Of a stretch of 64,000 nt of DNA, positions 11,978 to 23,631 are shown piece by piece; position 1 is the stretch's first letter; each line of letters begins with the position of its first letter. The notes below the pieces were generated by a model. That model did no database searches and was not told the origin of the DNA. It saw nothing but the letters and a program-made list of their open reading frames with translations. The position numbers and the translations under genes are program-made. Source of the DNA: Lepas anatifera (Eukaryota; Arthropoda; Thecostraca; Lepadidae); contig JAOTON010000897.1 of the NCBI GenBank assembly GCA_034440635.1, positions 1 through 64,000 of the forward strand, read 5' to 3'.

Positions 11978-12261
11978 CTGTCAGCACAGTTTTGTCAGCA
12001 CCAATCAGCGGGCCGCGTTGCGCCTACGTCACAGGACTGTAGCCTCTCCCCGGAAACTAGTTCTAGAGGTTTTAAGGGCTGACAGCCTGCTGTTTGCGCT
12101 GATGAAAAATAGTAAGTGCACAAAGTGGCAGTCTAATATTTTTTTAATGGTGTAAAGGTTTGAGTTCCCTTTGCTTAGCACAAACAAGAGGCGATTATGG
12201 CGCTGATGTTACTTTTCTGGAGGAGAGGTTAGAGGTCCTGCTGACAAAACTGTGCTGACAG
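11978..12261. repeat. 23-bp perfect inverted repeat bounding 284 bp
   Basis: CTGTCAGCACAGTTTTGTCA at 11978 (plus GCA) recurs exactly inverted at 12239-12261. No target duplication is visible next to it, so it may be a small TIR element or a chance hairpin. Confidence 0.6.
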
Positions 12262-12345
12262 CTGAGAAAGGGCTAATAACTTACCTTAATACGCATATTT
12301 TTCTCAAAACAGGCCAATTTTATGTAATAAGATCAAATTTTCATG

Positions 12346-12429
12346 ATGACGTCACAACACGGCGGCTCGTGACCAGGGGCTGGATGTATGACGTCACAAC
12401 ACGGCGGCTCGTGACCAGGGGCTGGATGT
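12346..12429. repeat. 42-bp tandem duplication containing a TGACGTCA palindrome
   Basis: Two identical 42-bp units (12346-12387, 12388-12429), each starting ATGACGTCACAACACGGCGG. The TGACGTCA core is the classical CRE/ATF-type site. Function here is unknown. Confidence 0.95.
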
Positions 12430-12533
12430 AACTGGCGTCATCTGGTACTAGAATGCATGTTATTTTTCAAACTCAAAGTCGGCCATTTGTAAAGCCCAGA
12501 TAAGGCAAATAATACCCCAAGGCCGACGAATAG

Positions 12534-12700
12534 TCAGCGAGGCTGGCTGCCACGCAGCCGATCCGGGTCAAGGCCCGGCGGCTTCCCTGAACAAGGAGCA
12601 AGCTGGCTCCCGAAAAACCCTTCCAATAGGAAAAGAGTTGGCGTCGCCATATGACCTTGGCAATTGGTGCGTCGATAAAAAATAAGGACCAAAATACGAC
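12534..12700 (+). mobile_element. SINE-2 copy with tRNA-like head
   Basis: The head GCGAGGCTGGCTGCCACGC then GATCCGGGTCAAGGCCCGG resembles a tRNA A-box/B-box arrangement (B-box near GGTCAAGGCC). The body (AACAAGGAGCAAGC.., CCCTTCCAATAGG, GGCGTCGCC, TTGGCAATTGGTGCG) is the inverse of the 47161-47360 copy. Confidence 0.65.
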
Positions 12701-13307
12701 TAATGACTAACGGAAAAATACGCTGCCTAATGATACATTCACATTTCCTGTTTAATCCCAAGTTAAAGAGAATAAGGCGCCTTCATTGGATTAGAACGGG
12801 ACTATCAGGCGTATAGAGCACACCACAGAATCGCTAATTTTCTGTTTCGTTGCTCTCAGAGTTCATATTTTATGGAGTGGGCACACTACTTTATTGTGCA
12901 CGGATTCTCAGTATGGACGTAATGGCTGGCGGCGGCGGTTCGGTGATGGCCGGGACCCGCACAGGGCTGGTGCGAGTCCGCTACCCGCTTTAAACGCACG
13001 ATATTGGTCTGCAAACGGGAAGCTCTGGGACAAATTAGATACTCAACCAGGGGTTTTTTGGTATGGCTATCACAGTTCAAACCCCATCATAAAAGTGCCA
13101 CATTCTTTCTAACTGTCAATTTTCCTCATTTATTTCGTTCATGCTTTTCCACACAACTTATACATTAATTTCCGCGAGTGTGTTTTTGACCGTTGCATGC
13201 CATAGCTTGTGCAATATTCTCCTGTTGTCTCCCAATATTAGCAATACGTGAGGTGTGCCAGAGCGCCAAATTGCATCAAAGGTCATTTCTTCCCGTGTCA
13301 GGCAAAA

Positions 13308-13371
<64 letters not shown>

Positions 13372-14811
13372 GTTTTTCGTTACCTATTCAGATACACTTC
13401 AGATTTGGTTTTATTTTGGCTTAAAATCAGCTGAAAGGGGTTTAGATTATACCTCTTTTGATGACAGGATATCAATTGCTTATAATCCTAATAGTATTAT
13501 TCTGGTAAAAAAATTCACATTCTTGATACAAAATTATTTGCACACCTTTTCCAATGGACATCTGCAAGGGCTTATTCCACGCAATATACTAACTATATAC
13601 GTCCAGCATATTTGAGCCAGGATGTAAATTACTTCTTTCTTCCAAGTTGAACACCAGTGCTTGTTTGTGACAAGTCCAGATTTTGATACGGGAAAGCTAT
13701 TTCCTTCACGAAATTGAACAACAGGAAGCATGGTGGCACGCGGTAGGCAATTTACTTCGCCATACAGTTACATACTGCACCTCACCGATTAATATGCATT
13801 CTAATCCCTGTGTAAATTTTTTCCATGCAACAGAAATACGCCCCAAAAATGTGGGGCAGTGCCCGAAATCATTTTAGAAGAGTAATTCATATATTTATGG
13901 CAGCTTATTATTCAGTATACATAAAGAAACGTCCTATACATTGGTATAGCAATAAGGTCGCTTCTTATGTTGTCACGACAGTGATTAGAAGACAGCTCGA
14001 CTAATAATGAAAACAGCTAGGGATAAAAGCCATAAAAATTCCACATATAAAGTAAACTTTCAGATACAAACCGTTAAAATTGATGTGACTCCTTAAGCTG
14101 TCCTCAGCTGTTGTATCCGCTTTCTCATGCTACACCATTGGTGGCTAATTGCGGTGCTTCAACACAAACAGACCCCAAGAAAAGGACATGAAACGCTCCA
14201 TAGTACGAGAAAGGCTGCAGAACTGGAGTTGGAGCAAGATGTTTTGGCCACAGTTGGAGTTAGAGTATGTGAAATTCAGTCAAATTCGATTCTGAATCTG
14301 GGCCACCTAGATCATAATTTTGTATCTAACTTGTATCTTATGACAACGCATATTTTTGACAAGCAGAAAGTATGCACTAACGGGCTCTTTTGAAATCCTT
14401 TCGAAAGAGTTTCGTTTGACTAATCTAGTGAATCAGAAAGAAAGTGGAAAGCGAGGGGAGGCAACTGCGTGCCTAATTTCGGATCTGGTGTTAATCATGC
14501 TATGCCTCCCTCAAAGTGCCCCCATTGTACCCACTACGGCAAATTTTCTTCTAAAGCACTATCCTTTTGACTGTTTTCTCCAGGCTACCTCCCCCAGACG
14601 TGTTGTTCATATCCATCTGTGCGCATAAACAGAATGTCTCCCACAATTGCCCTGCTCCCTCAGTCCATCAACAGAACCCTGCCTACAAATTACGACTAGA
14701 CTCCTTACCACTACACTTGTTTGATAGTCCGTCCTGCCGACCCGTCTCCTCCGGCACTTGAACTCGGCGTCAGCGGCGCCCGGCCTGACCTCTCACCTCT
14801 GTGCCCTGCAG
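12701..14811. other. unassigned stretch with a CpG-rich spot
   Basis: Mostly AT-rich. At 12890-13010 there is a GC-rich patch with a 26-codon ATG frame (12913-12993, Gly-rich) that could be a small first exon, but no good donor follows. A strong-looking splice acceptor (pyrimidine tract then CAG) ends at 14811, with no confident exon after it. Confidence 0.35.
13315..13368. repeat. (CT)n microsatellite
   Basis: About 27 uninterrupted CT units. The Ser/Leu run in the overlapping frame is only this repeat. Confidence 0.97.
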
Positions 14812-14913
14812 GCATTGCGGATACCGGCGGACGACGACCGCTGATTGGTGGAGACGTGCTCACTTGCATTGCAAGAAATTCAGCTAACATCTCTCACTGA
14901 AAATTATAGTGCC

Positions 14914-15693
14914 TTAAAGGAAGTGTCCCACTGTTATAATGGGTTTTGAACTGAGATAGCAGTTTTATAGAGCGTGTTGAAAAACCACTGATGGCATATT
15001 TAATTTCACACAAAGCTCTCAGTATAAATTTCCAGCCAGCTTTAAAGTTCAAAGTAAAGGAGTGTATTGACTTATTTCAAATCCTGAAGGAATACCTTCC
15101 ATATGATTACAGTAATCTGATTGGTCGTAAGCCCTAAGCCTTACCCACACGCTGAAAATACCATGCTAGCGAGTGAACCGGCATGCAACTGCCTGTCGAC
15201 CGAAAACCTCGGGCGGGTTAACGTCTTTTGCAGAGCACGATTGGGCCAAAATGCGCCCAATGGCTGCATCACACATCACAACACCCCGTCCTCGTACTTG
15301 CCAAAACAAGTATCAGTTTTTTCTTCAAAATCCAACCCTGAAATTGTTTCTTTACATCACGCATATGCAATTTCTTTCCACCACTGAATAAACTCGTCGC
15401 CTTAGCGACAGCTGTCGTCCATTTTTTGCATCAGTGCCTCTAGTACTGCACGCGATTTTTGCCATGCAGAAACGTTGTGAATGGGCCTTTACAGCGATTC
15501 TATGATCAAGATTTGGGATTTGACTGATTATTAAATCTGTTTTTTTGATGACGTCACTTATTGTTACAGAACAGGATATATTTCTGTTTTCAGCGTATGA
15601 AAGTGAGAAAAATGTTATTTCCTGATTTTTCAGACCTCTCTTGCTCTTAAATTGTTCTTTTAAGAATTTCGACAAAGTGGTCCATTCCTTTAA
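14914..15693. mobile_element. diverged TIR element related to the TTAAAGGGAATGTGG family
   Basis: It begins TTAAAGGAAGTGTCCCA and ends GTGGTCCATTCCTTTAA, with the family phrase TTTTGAACTGAGATAGC 25-45 bp inside the left end and a GATGACGTCAC motif in the right half, as in the copies at 44335-45234. It is non-coding. Confidence 0.6.
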
Positions 15694-15794
15694 AGTTTTT
15701 ACCAGGAGATGCATGTAGAGCATAATTCTCATGGATTCTATGCCATACTTTTCTTGAATATCTGCTCCATTACCTAAGGCTGTTTTCGCTGCAG

Positions 15795-15901
15795 GCCACA
15801 GGCGGCAGACAGCACGGCCGGCCGGAGGCCGAGTTCGCTGACGTGGGGAGAGTCGATATGGGTTTCTGCTGGGCAGAGAGGAGCGGGGACCTGACCCAAA
15901 G
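15795..15901 (+). CDS. candidate internal exon (107 nt), unknown gene
   Basis: A pyrimidine-rich tract with TTTTCGCTGCAG precedes 15795 and CAAAG|GTAACC follows 15901, so both splice borders look usable. The GC-rich interval is open in one frame for 35 codons (ATGGRQHGRPEAEF..., with FADVGRVDMGF and CW). No domain is recognised and no neighbouring exon was found, so this rests only on splice context and composition. Confidence 0.25.
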
Positions 15902-16622
15902 GTAACCGAAGGGAGAGGGTGAAGGGGAATGCATTTGCGGCATCAAAATAATAAATGATGATTTACAGAGAGTAACGACTAAAAAATAGCGCTAAAAATA
16001 TTGCCAGAAGATATGTTCAGTAGAAGGGAACATGTGCTGCATTACTCCATGTTGAATGGGTTTACGCCTTCGTCGGAGCATACACTGTCGATGATTTGGG
16101 GCGCATCATCCTTTCTGACGCTGTACTATAAAAAAGCTAAAACTATATGGCTAGACCCAAAATCATCGGTGGCGAGATATTTGTATCTAAGGAGGGCACA
16201 CTCAATGAATCCATCATGTCAATTTAATGACTACTGTTTGATAGGAGCGTCGCCACGGATTTTCCTCGTGATGAGGAGGGAAGTGGGGGGGGGCAGACTC
16301 CGACTTGGCGACAGTCGGGGGCGGGTGAGGGATGGTGTAAGGCAAGGTCACGTCACAAAAGTAGTCAGAAAGAGTGCAACGGAGGACGTTGATGTAACAC
16401 GACTTTAAGAACGTTTCCATAATCCCAGGTTAAAAAGAAAATGTAAACATGACCGGCCCAGTGTCGCAATCTTCGGGGGACGGCCCCTAGATGGGTAGTT
16501 GGTGTATCCGTTGCACCGTCTGCACTCCCCCTTTTGACGCCCATTCTTGTGAGGGGGACTCAAATGGGGCTTGCAAACTAGAGGGAATCGACGTTTAGAG
16601 ATGCTAATCTGATTTTAAGGAG
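15902..16622. other. unassigned stretch
   Basis: A 130-codon frame from 16013 runs across it, but its composition changes from AT- to G-rich halfway and it shows no domain. I see no repeat border before 16623. Confidence 0.35.
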
Positions 16623-16630
16623 TGTTTGCG

Positions 16631-19600
16631 CAGAGGCGCAGCCAGAGCTTTGGTATGGGGAGGCACACCAACTTTGAGGGGCACCCGGGGAAAAAGGGCA
16701 CTTTTTAACGTTACCTAAAAAACTTACTATATCTTTGTTTGTATAATTTTTGGGCATCTTTGCTCCAATACAAATGCAAATAAATCATTGACGGGGAAGG
16801 AAAACTCGATTAAAACCGAAAAAGAAAAAAATAGCACCGAAATCTCATGGAAATAGCCAAAACACGACTGTTTTGGATAGATATAAGGACAAATCAGCCA
16901 ACTCATGGAAGTATTTAACATCAAAGAAATCAGCGGAGCATGTGATATCTGCTATCATGTGCAAGTTAAGGTATATTGGAGCCTAAAATTCATTCGTTAT
17001 GCCCACTGGTTTTGTCGTGACGAGTGAGCCCTGGCTGAACGTGGATTAAGTTCCTTACCTCCCACAATCGCCACGGGACGAGGAGTGGCATAGTGTCTTT
17101 GGAAGAACTCAATTTTTGCTGCCGGAATAATTTGAGAGATACCTTTTGAACGCGTGTATTAAGTTCCATATTCTCAAAAATCGGTCCCAGTTAAGAGTCT
17201 AGCTCAGGTCCCAGTTAAGAGTAAAGAAAAGGTGAGCAGGCCGGTGGTTTGGATGGGGATGGTGTGACAGGGCTGAAAATTGTGAAAACTAGATCTTCAT
17301 TTAATTTAATCAGTAGAAATCCTGGTTTAGGGAACTGTGCTCTTAGCTCAGGGGCATATGTCTTTTTATCATCCGTTCCCAGAATCCACCAGTATAATAA
17401 GCAATTTATATAACGAGGGGTGCCTAGGCATCACAAGCCGTTTTAGAGATTCCTCATTCCTCGTTAGCACCGTTTTACAAGGGGAGTTTCCATTGTGTTC
17501 TTATTCCCCATCTATTCAAGACCAGCTCTGGGGCCCTCAAGTGTGGATCAGAGGCCTCCAGAGCAGCTTCCCACATCCCCCCAGTTATGCCTCCAGGGAA
17601 TAGACTAGCTCAGTGACCTCGCCCCGAGATGATGGGAGTTGGCCTTGTGTTCTTATTATCTGTCTATTCAAGACCACCTCAGGGGCCCCTGAAGATCAGG
17701 GCCCCAGAGCAGCTCATGCTCCACCCAGGGACTAGACTAGCTCATTGGCCCCAGAGATGAGTTCATCATACTAGCTCAATGGGCCACAGATAGGCTCATA
17801 GGGCCAAACCAGTTCAAGAAACCTCAGAACAGTTTAAGGTGCCAGATCACCTCAGGGGGCCTCAAGTCAACTTAAGGGGCTCTCACAAGCTCAGCGCCCT
17901 GACCAGCTCAGGGTACTCTCAGAGCCCAGATCCGTTCTTGGGCCCTAGATTAGCTCTTGAGGCCCCAGATCAGTTCAGGGGCCTCAAGTCAGTTCAGGGG
18001 GCAAGATCAAGTCAGGGGCACTAAATCAGCTCAGGAATCTCTCCCCAGCTCGGGGCCCAATCAGTTCAAAAGCCCCAGAGCTGCTCAGGGGACACCAGAT
18101 CGGTCCATAAGGCACCAGATCAGCTTCGGGGACATCAATCAGATTAGTGGTCCCGGACTAGCTCGGGGCCCAGATCAGCTCGGGAATACCAGATCAAGTC
18201 AGGAGGCACTTAATCAGCTCAAGAGCCCCATACCATCTCAGGGGCCCTCACCAACGCCTGTGGACTCAGCTCAGCTCAGGGCCTGGGAGCTGCTCAGGAA
18301 ATCACGTAATCAACCCAGGAGGCCCGGGTCAGCTTAAGGAGCACGATATTAGCCATGGGACACCAGACTAGCTCAGAGGGAATCAGATGGGGTAAGGAGA
18401 CACACTGATGACTCAACAGGCACCAGATCGACACTGGGGGGCATTATTTAAGTTCAGGGGGCAGTATATCTGTTCAGGGTGCACCAGATCGATCAGCTCA
18501 GGGGGCAAGTTCAAGTCAGGGGCACTAAATCAGCTCAGGGGTCCCTCACCAGCTCGGGGCCCAATCAGTTCAAAGACCGCAGAGCTGCTCAGGGGACACC
18601 AGATGCCCATAGAGCACCAGATCAGCTTCAGCGACAAAAGATCAGATCAGTGGTCCCCGACCAGCTCGGGAATACCAGATCAAGTCAGGACACACTTAAT
18701 CAGCTCAGGAGCCCCATACCATCTCAGGGGACCTCACCAGCCCCTGTGCGCCCAGCTCAGCTCAGAGCTTTAGAGCTGCTCATGAAATCACGTATGGAGG
18801 CCCAGGTCAGCTTAAAGGGCACCAGATTAGCTCAGGGGGCACCAGACTAGCTCAGAGGGCATCAGATGGACTCAGGAGGCACCAGATCGACTCAGAGACA
18901 TTAGTGCAGCTCAGGTGGTACCAGATCGATCCGCTCGGGGGCCCAGATCAGCTCCCAGCCCCCCAGACAATAACAGGGGCCTAAATCAGCTCAGGGAGCA
19001 ACATAACAGCTCAACGGACACAAGATTGGCTCAGGGCCCACCAAACCAGCTCAGGGGCACCAGACCATCTAAGCAGACATCCACAATCAGCTGAGGGGGC
19101 ACCTAATCAGCTGAAGAGGCACCATATTGATTTAGGAGACAGTATATCAACTTGGGGAGGTGTGAAATCAGCTCGGGACCCGAATCAGGTCAAGGGGCAC
19201 TAAATCAGCTATTAGGGCACCACGCAAGCTCGGAGGCATTAGACTAACTCAGGGGGCATTATATAGGCTCAGGAGGCACAATTATTTGCTCAGTGGGGCA
19301 CTCGATTGACTCAGGGGCACCCGATCAGCTTAGAGGGCAAGTAATCAGCTCAAGGGGCCAAAACCAGCTGAGAGGTCACAATATAAGCTCAAGGGGCACC
19401 AGATTAGCTTTACCCGTACGATTATTGGCGACGATGAGGCATTAGGTGGACACATATTAGGTGCCCATACACTTCCTGCGTGGTTGGAAAGGCGACAGAA
19501 TGCCCTAGCTGACCGAAAAAGGAATTAAATTGTCCAACAATAGCTTCAATCGCTACATGCAGTCCAGTTACATCTAGGTTCAACGGCGTAGGGCACTAAA

Positions 19601-20159
19601 TTTCGAGCCGCAGTAGATCAACTCCGGGAGGCATTCAATAAGCTCAGATGGCCCGGATCAGCTCAAGGGGCACTAAAACAGCTAATAGGGCACCAGGCAA
19701 GCTCGGAGGCATCAGACGAACTCAGAGAGCATTATATAGGCTCAGAAGGCACAATTATTTTCTCAGGGGGGCACCAGATTGACTAAAAGGGCATCAGATC
19801 AGCTCAGAGGGCACATGATCAGCTCCGGGGGCCAAGACCAGCGCTCAGGGGCACCAGATTAGCTCCGCCCGTACGATTATTGGCGACGATGAGGCATTAT
19901 CTGGAAACGGATTACGTGCCTATAGTCTTCCCGGGTGCTTGAAAAGGCGACAGAATGCTGTAACGGACCAAAAAGCACTTTTTTGTCAAACAATAGTTGA
20001 AATCACTAAATGCGGTCTAGTTCCATCTAGGCTCATCGGTGTAGGGCACTAAATTTCGAGCGGCACGGCCCAAAGAGGATACACCACCTGGCAATCAAAA
20101 GGGCACCCCGGCACCAATGGGGTGGCACGTGCCCCCTGTGCCCCCTGGCTGCGCTCCTG
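16631..20159. mobile_element. hAT-like element, 3.5 kb, TSD TGTTTGCG, filled by minisatellite
   Basis: It begins CAGAGGCGCAGCCAGAG and ends CCCCCTGGCTGCGCTCCTG, an imperfect CAGNGGCGCAGCCAG-type terminal inverted repeat. TGTTTGCG is present exactly on both sides (16623-16630 and 20160-20167). An 8-bp duplication with such ends is the hAT signature. The interior has no transposase-like frame. About 2.5 kb of it is a degenerate minisatellite, so the copy is non-autonomous. Confidence 0.9.
17520..20060. repeat. degenerate ~20-bp minisatellite with two higher-order duplications
   Basis: The basic word is roughly GGGGCACCAGATCAGCTCA, repeated with much substitution and variable length. A block of about 500 bp is duplicated (for example GCACTAAATCAGCTCAGG at 18018 and 18522). 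Farther right a block of about 460 bp is duplicated, including the non-repeat word CGTACGATTATTGGCGACG (19415 and 19870) and the end GGGCACTAAATTTCGAGC. It gives Gln/Ser/Gly-rich open frames that are a by-product. Confidence 0.9.
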
Positions 20160-20167
20160 TGTTTGCG

Positions 20168-20343
20168 AGCCCCCAGACAGACAATTCTATAAATCTGGGC
20201 GAGAGTGAGGACCCAATCCTCCAGATCTTACTATCTAGCACTAACAAGGCAAGTGAGAGTGAAGAAAATTGATGGCTTGAAGCAATAACTGCAAGTGGCG
20301 ATGTCCATTCAACATATCAATTTTTGATTGAAATAGATAACGG

Positions 20344-20392
<49 letters not shown>
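20168..20392. repeat. spacer ending in (TA)n microsatellite
   Basis: Unassigned DNA, then an uninterrupted TA run at about 20348-20390 that abuts the giant inverted repeat. The far end of that repeat also abuts TA. Confidence 0.8.
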
Positions 20393-20394
<2 letters not shown>

Positions 20395-21470
20395 GGTGTG
20401 CGTTACAACACTTTTTCCGAAATCAAATCTTCTTTCACGCGGTTTTAGACGGTAGAGACAAATGTAAGGATAATTCTGCTAAAAAATTGTCATTTTCTCG
20501 AATTTAAGCAACGGATTTTCACTTTTTAACCCTCCCCAGTGGGGCGGAAGTGTGCTGACTATCCCCCCTACAAATTTTTTCGTCGTCGCGGAGAAGCAGC
20601 GGCGCCAAGCACACCACCGTACTTGGCACAGCTTGTCATTAATCAATTCTGCAACTTTCCCTAAACATTTTAAGTTTGGGTCATCTCGGGTCAGGTCACC
20701 AGGCCAGGTCAATGACCTCACTTCAAAGAATGTTTGGGATTGCATGACTCGGAGTATGGTTAATTTATCAATGTGAAACCTTTTTCATATAATGGGCTCA
20801 TTGGGGGCTACAAACTATGTTTCGGTATTTTGTATATTTTTTACCTAAGGTCAGGTACGAGTCATGACCTCTCCATTGGAAATGCATGGGGAAAGCGCAA
20901 ATTTGCAGAAAAATGTTTCTTTTTCTGTATATAAGGCTCATAGGGACTTCTTATTCCCGGGATCGTAGTATTACAAGCCACTCGCAAGGTTAATTATTCA
21001 AGTTTTGAGCTGTGACCTCTGAGAGGTCATTTCGGTCTACCTATGCACGCTTTGAGACTTATGTCAATAACTGCGCAGTAAATTGCAATAGAGCTCTCAT
21101 TTGGACACCACTATGTTTGATTTGTCATTACGAGTCGAGTGATATTCATATTGGCTATGCTTAGTTGGAGCATGACCTTGACCTGACCCTAGGTCATGCC
21201 ATTTTTATACTTTGATCTAGTATAGTATGGCCATATTGTAAATTATTCGAATTTCCAGAAAGAGAGGAATCGAATGACGTTTAATTTTTTAGCTCTAACT
21301 TAGCTCAGACAAACGCTAGAGCTAGGTGTTCTAAATTGTTCTATTTTGACCTTTAATGACCTCAATATTACCCTGATCTTAAAGGTTATGGGAAGAGTTT
21401 CTTAATCGCTTCAATGGTCTATCAAACCATTCTTGCGCTTTTTCGCTACCCCGCTCAGGAGCCGCATTGC

Positions 21471-21860
21471 CGCCCTGGTAGCTCAGTTGGTAGAACGTTG
21501 GGATCCGGCCCGCTGCTCCGAAACAAGCAGTGGCAATGCATGTCCAGGCTTGGGATCGGTTCCCATTGAAACGCTCCGGCGCTCAATAGTTCGTCCGACG
21601 TAGGTCGGCTGGAAACTGACTGGTGAGAGGGTGACATGAGCGGGGCGGCCGTCCCCGTGCTTTGTGGGACGTTTAACTTCAGCTTCTAAATTAACTCTCC
21701 GTGACAAGTCCATTGATGACTTAAGTGAGACTTTGACTCCAACAGCCGTACTAGAAACAACTTGGACAAAGTTAGAAAAAGATTCGAGAAGGGGGGTGGC
21801 AGCACTAGCCCAGCTTGTCAAAACTGGGTCAGATATCGCTTTGCTTTTTAGCCTTAGTGA
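21471..21860 (+). mobile_element. SINE-1 (tRNA-derived), left-arm copy
   Basis: The head CGCCCTGGTAGCTCAGTTGG gives a perfect A-box (TAGCTCAGTTGG), with a weaker B-box-like segment near 21550-21565. The body contains the GTCGGCTGGAAACTGACTGG and GAGCGGGGCGGCCGTCCCCG blocks and ends in a short T-rich tail. The head is tRNA-like but continues into a conserved body found at 23200 and 41785, so it is a SINE and not a tRNA gene. Confidence 0.8.
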
Positions 21861-21900
21861 TGGAGTGCACTCTGGTTTCAGAACAGAAAAGGATCTTTAT

Positions 21901-22265
21901 GTGTTGAACAATTTCCAAGCTAAAATGAGAAAGCCATCTATATACATAAGTTGGAAGTTTATTGTAATGTTTCATCCAACAGTATATCACACTGTTTGCG
22001 TGGCACCGCGCTTTCCAAGTGCAGCAGTCCCAGAGTCATCCAGGCCGGCCCCTCAGACTCACGTCTGCGGCATTTATGTTCCTCAGAAATAAATGTCGCA
22101 GACGCGAGTCTGAAGGGCCGGTCCGGATGGCTCTGAGACTGCTGCACTTGGAGAACGCGGTGCCATGCAAAAGTGTGATATTGCTGTTGGATAAAACATT
22201 ACAACAAATTACTAACTTCTGTATATAGATGGGTTTGACTTTTTAGCTTGGAAATTGTTCAACAC
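21901..22265. mobile_element. hairpin MITE, 365 bp
   Basis: GTGTTGAACAATTTCCAAGC at 21901 is inverted at 22246-22265, and the arms pair inward to about 22077/22090 around an 11-13-nt loop (GTTCCTCAGAA). It sits directly against the next TTAA element, so its target duplication cannot be read. It is non-coding. Confidence 0.8.
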
Positions 22266-23108
22266 CTAACACGCGCATTGACGGGGGTACCCTCCCCCTC
22301 GGGCTTTTCGGATATAGTAGAAAAACGGCGGCGCGTAGCGCCACCGTACTTGGCATACCTTTTCTCTCATCATTTTTAAAACTTTTGTAAAAATTTAAGG
22401 TTAGGTCTCCTCAGGTCAGGTCACCAGTACAGGTCAAGTGACCTGACCTCAAAAAGTTTAAGAGAGCATAAGTCGGAGCAGGGTGAACTTATCCGATTGA
22501 AACTCATACCACATAATGCCCACCCACCGAGTTCTCTAAAATACGTTCCGTTATCTTTGATATCGAAGCCCTAAGGTCAGGTACGAGGCATGACCTCTCC
22601 ATTGGGAATACATGGAAAAAAGGTTTTTACTGAATAAATCAGCAACGGATGGTGATGGAACGTTTATTTTAGCTGCATTAGACTCGCCTTGGCTTTGCAG
22701 TTCTAATGATATGCATTTTATTTAATTTGACCCTGACCCGACCTCAGGTCAGGTCAAATCCTTGATTGGACCTAGCAAGGTCAAGTTATACATCATTCGA
22801 TTTGGCTTGCTGCGAGGATTCATATATTTGAAGTCGTTTTGCTTTATCTTTACTTGTTCAGATGTAATGGCCGAAAAACTTAATTTACATGTTATCCCTA
22901 TGACGGCATGTTTTGACCTCTCGTGACCTTAAATGTGACCTGACAAAAAATGGTACAAATATTTTCGATGGAGAAGTGGATGAGCTCTCCAACACCGTTT
23001 ACCGTTTTTCGCTACCTACCGTGGTTTTCGAGATCTTAGGAGGGGGCGGGTACCCGCCCCCCTCGTCAAGGTGAAGGTGGCTCAGACCCCCGTCAATGCG
23101 CGTGTTAA
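22266..23108 (+). mobile_element. TTAA-type element (family 1), complete, 843 bp
   Basis: It starts CTAACACGCGCATTGACGGG (one base off TTAA) and ends CCCCGTCAATGCGCGTGTTAA (the last 21 bases). The body is collinear with 3563-4377: GC hairpin (22325-22350), the GGTCAGGTCACCAGTACAGG block, the central inverted TGACCT/AGGTCA pair at about 22740 and the GGAGAAGTGGATGAGCTCTCC segment. Confidence 0.85.
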
Positions 23109-23199
23109 ATATCGTATTCCGGTTCTGCCAAAACGCAAACTAAGAATCTGTTGCAATATCAAATTATTACAATACAAATAAAGAAACCAGAGTGCACTC

Positions 23200-23631
23200 G
23201 ATCTCTAAGGCTGAAAAGCAAAGCGACATCGGAACCGATTTTGACAAGCTGGGCTAGTGCTGACACCTTCCCCTCGATTTTTTTTTTAATTTTGGCCAAG
23301 TTGTTCCCAGTACGGCTGTTGGAGTCGGAGTCTCACTAAAGTCATCAAGGGACTTGTCACAGAGACCCCAACCCTACCACCCGAACGAGAAACTCCCACA
23401 ATGAAGGGTTAATTTAGAAGCCAAGTTTAACGCTCAATAAAGTACGGGGACGGCCGCCTCGCTCAGTCCGCCCTCTCACCAGTCAGTTGCCAGTCGACCT
23501 TCGTCGGATTAACTATTGCGTGCCGAAGCGTCTCAGGGGAACCGATCCCAAGCCTGGACATGCACTGCCACTGCATGTTTCTGAGCAGCGAGCTGGAGTC
23601 CAACGCTCTACCAACTGAGCTACCGGGGCGG
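23200..23631 (-). mobile_element. SINE-1 copy in the right arm of IR-A
   Basis: The inverse of 21471-21860, at the same place relative to the surrounding arm (the flank GGCTCCTGAGCGGGGTAGCG on one side matches CGCTACCCCGCTCAGGAGCC on the other). It therefore predates the arm duplication or was copied with the arm. Confidence 0.85.

Noticed and set aside
13193..13615. 140-codon frame with Ser/Leu run
   Set aside because: Driven by the (CT)n microsatellite.
17957..18850. Gln/Ser/Gly-rich collagen-like frames
   Set aside because: Produced by the degenerate minisatellite inside the hAT element; no stable period in protein and no start or splice context.
21471..21560. tRNA gene with a perfect A-box
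   Set aside because: The tRNA-like head continues into a conserved SINE body shared with other copies and lacks a proper T-arm.
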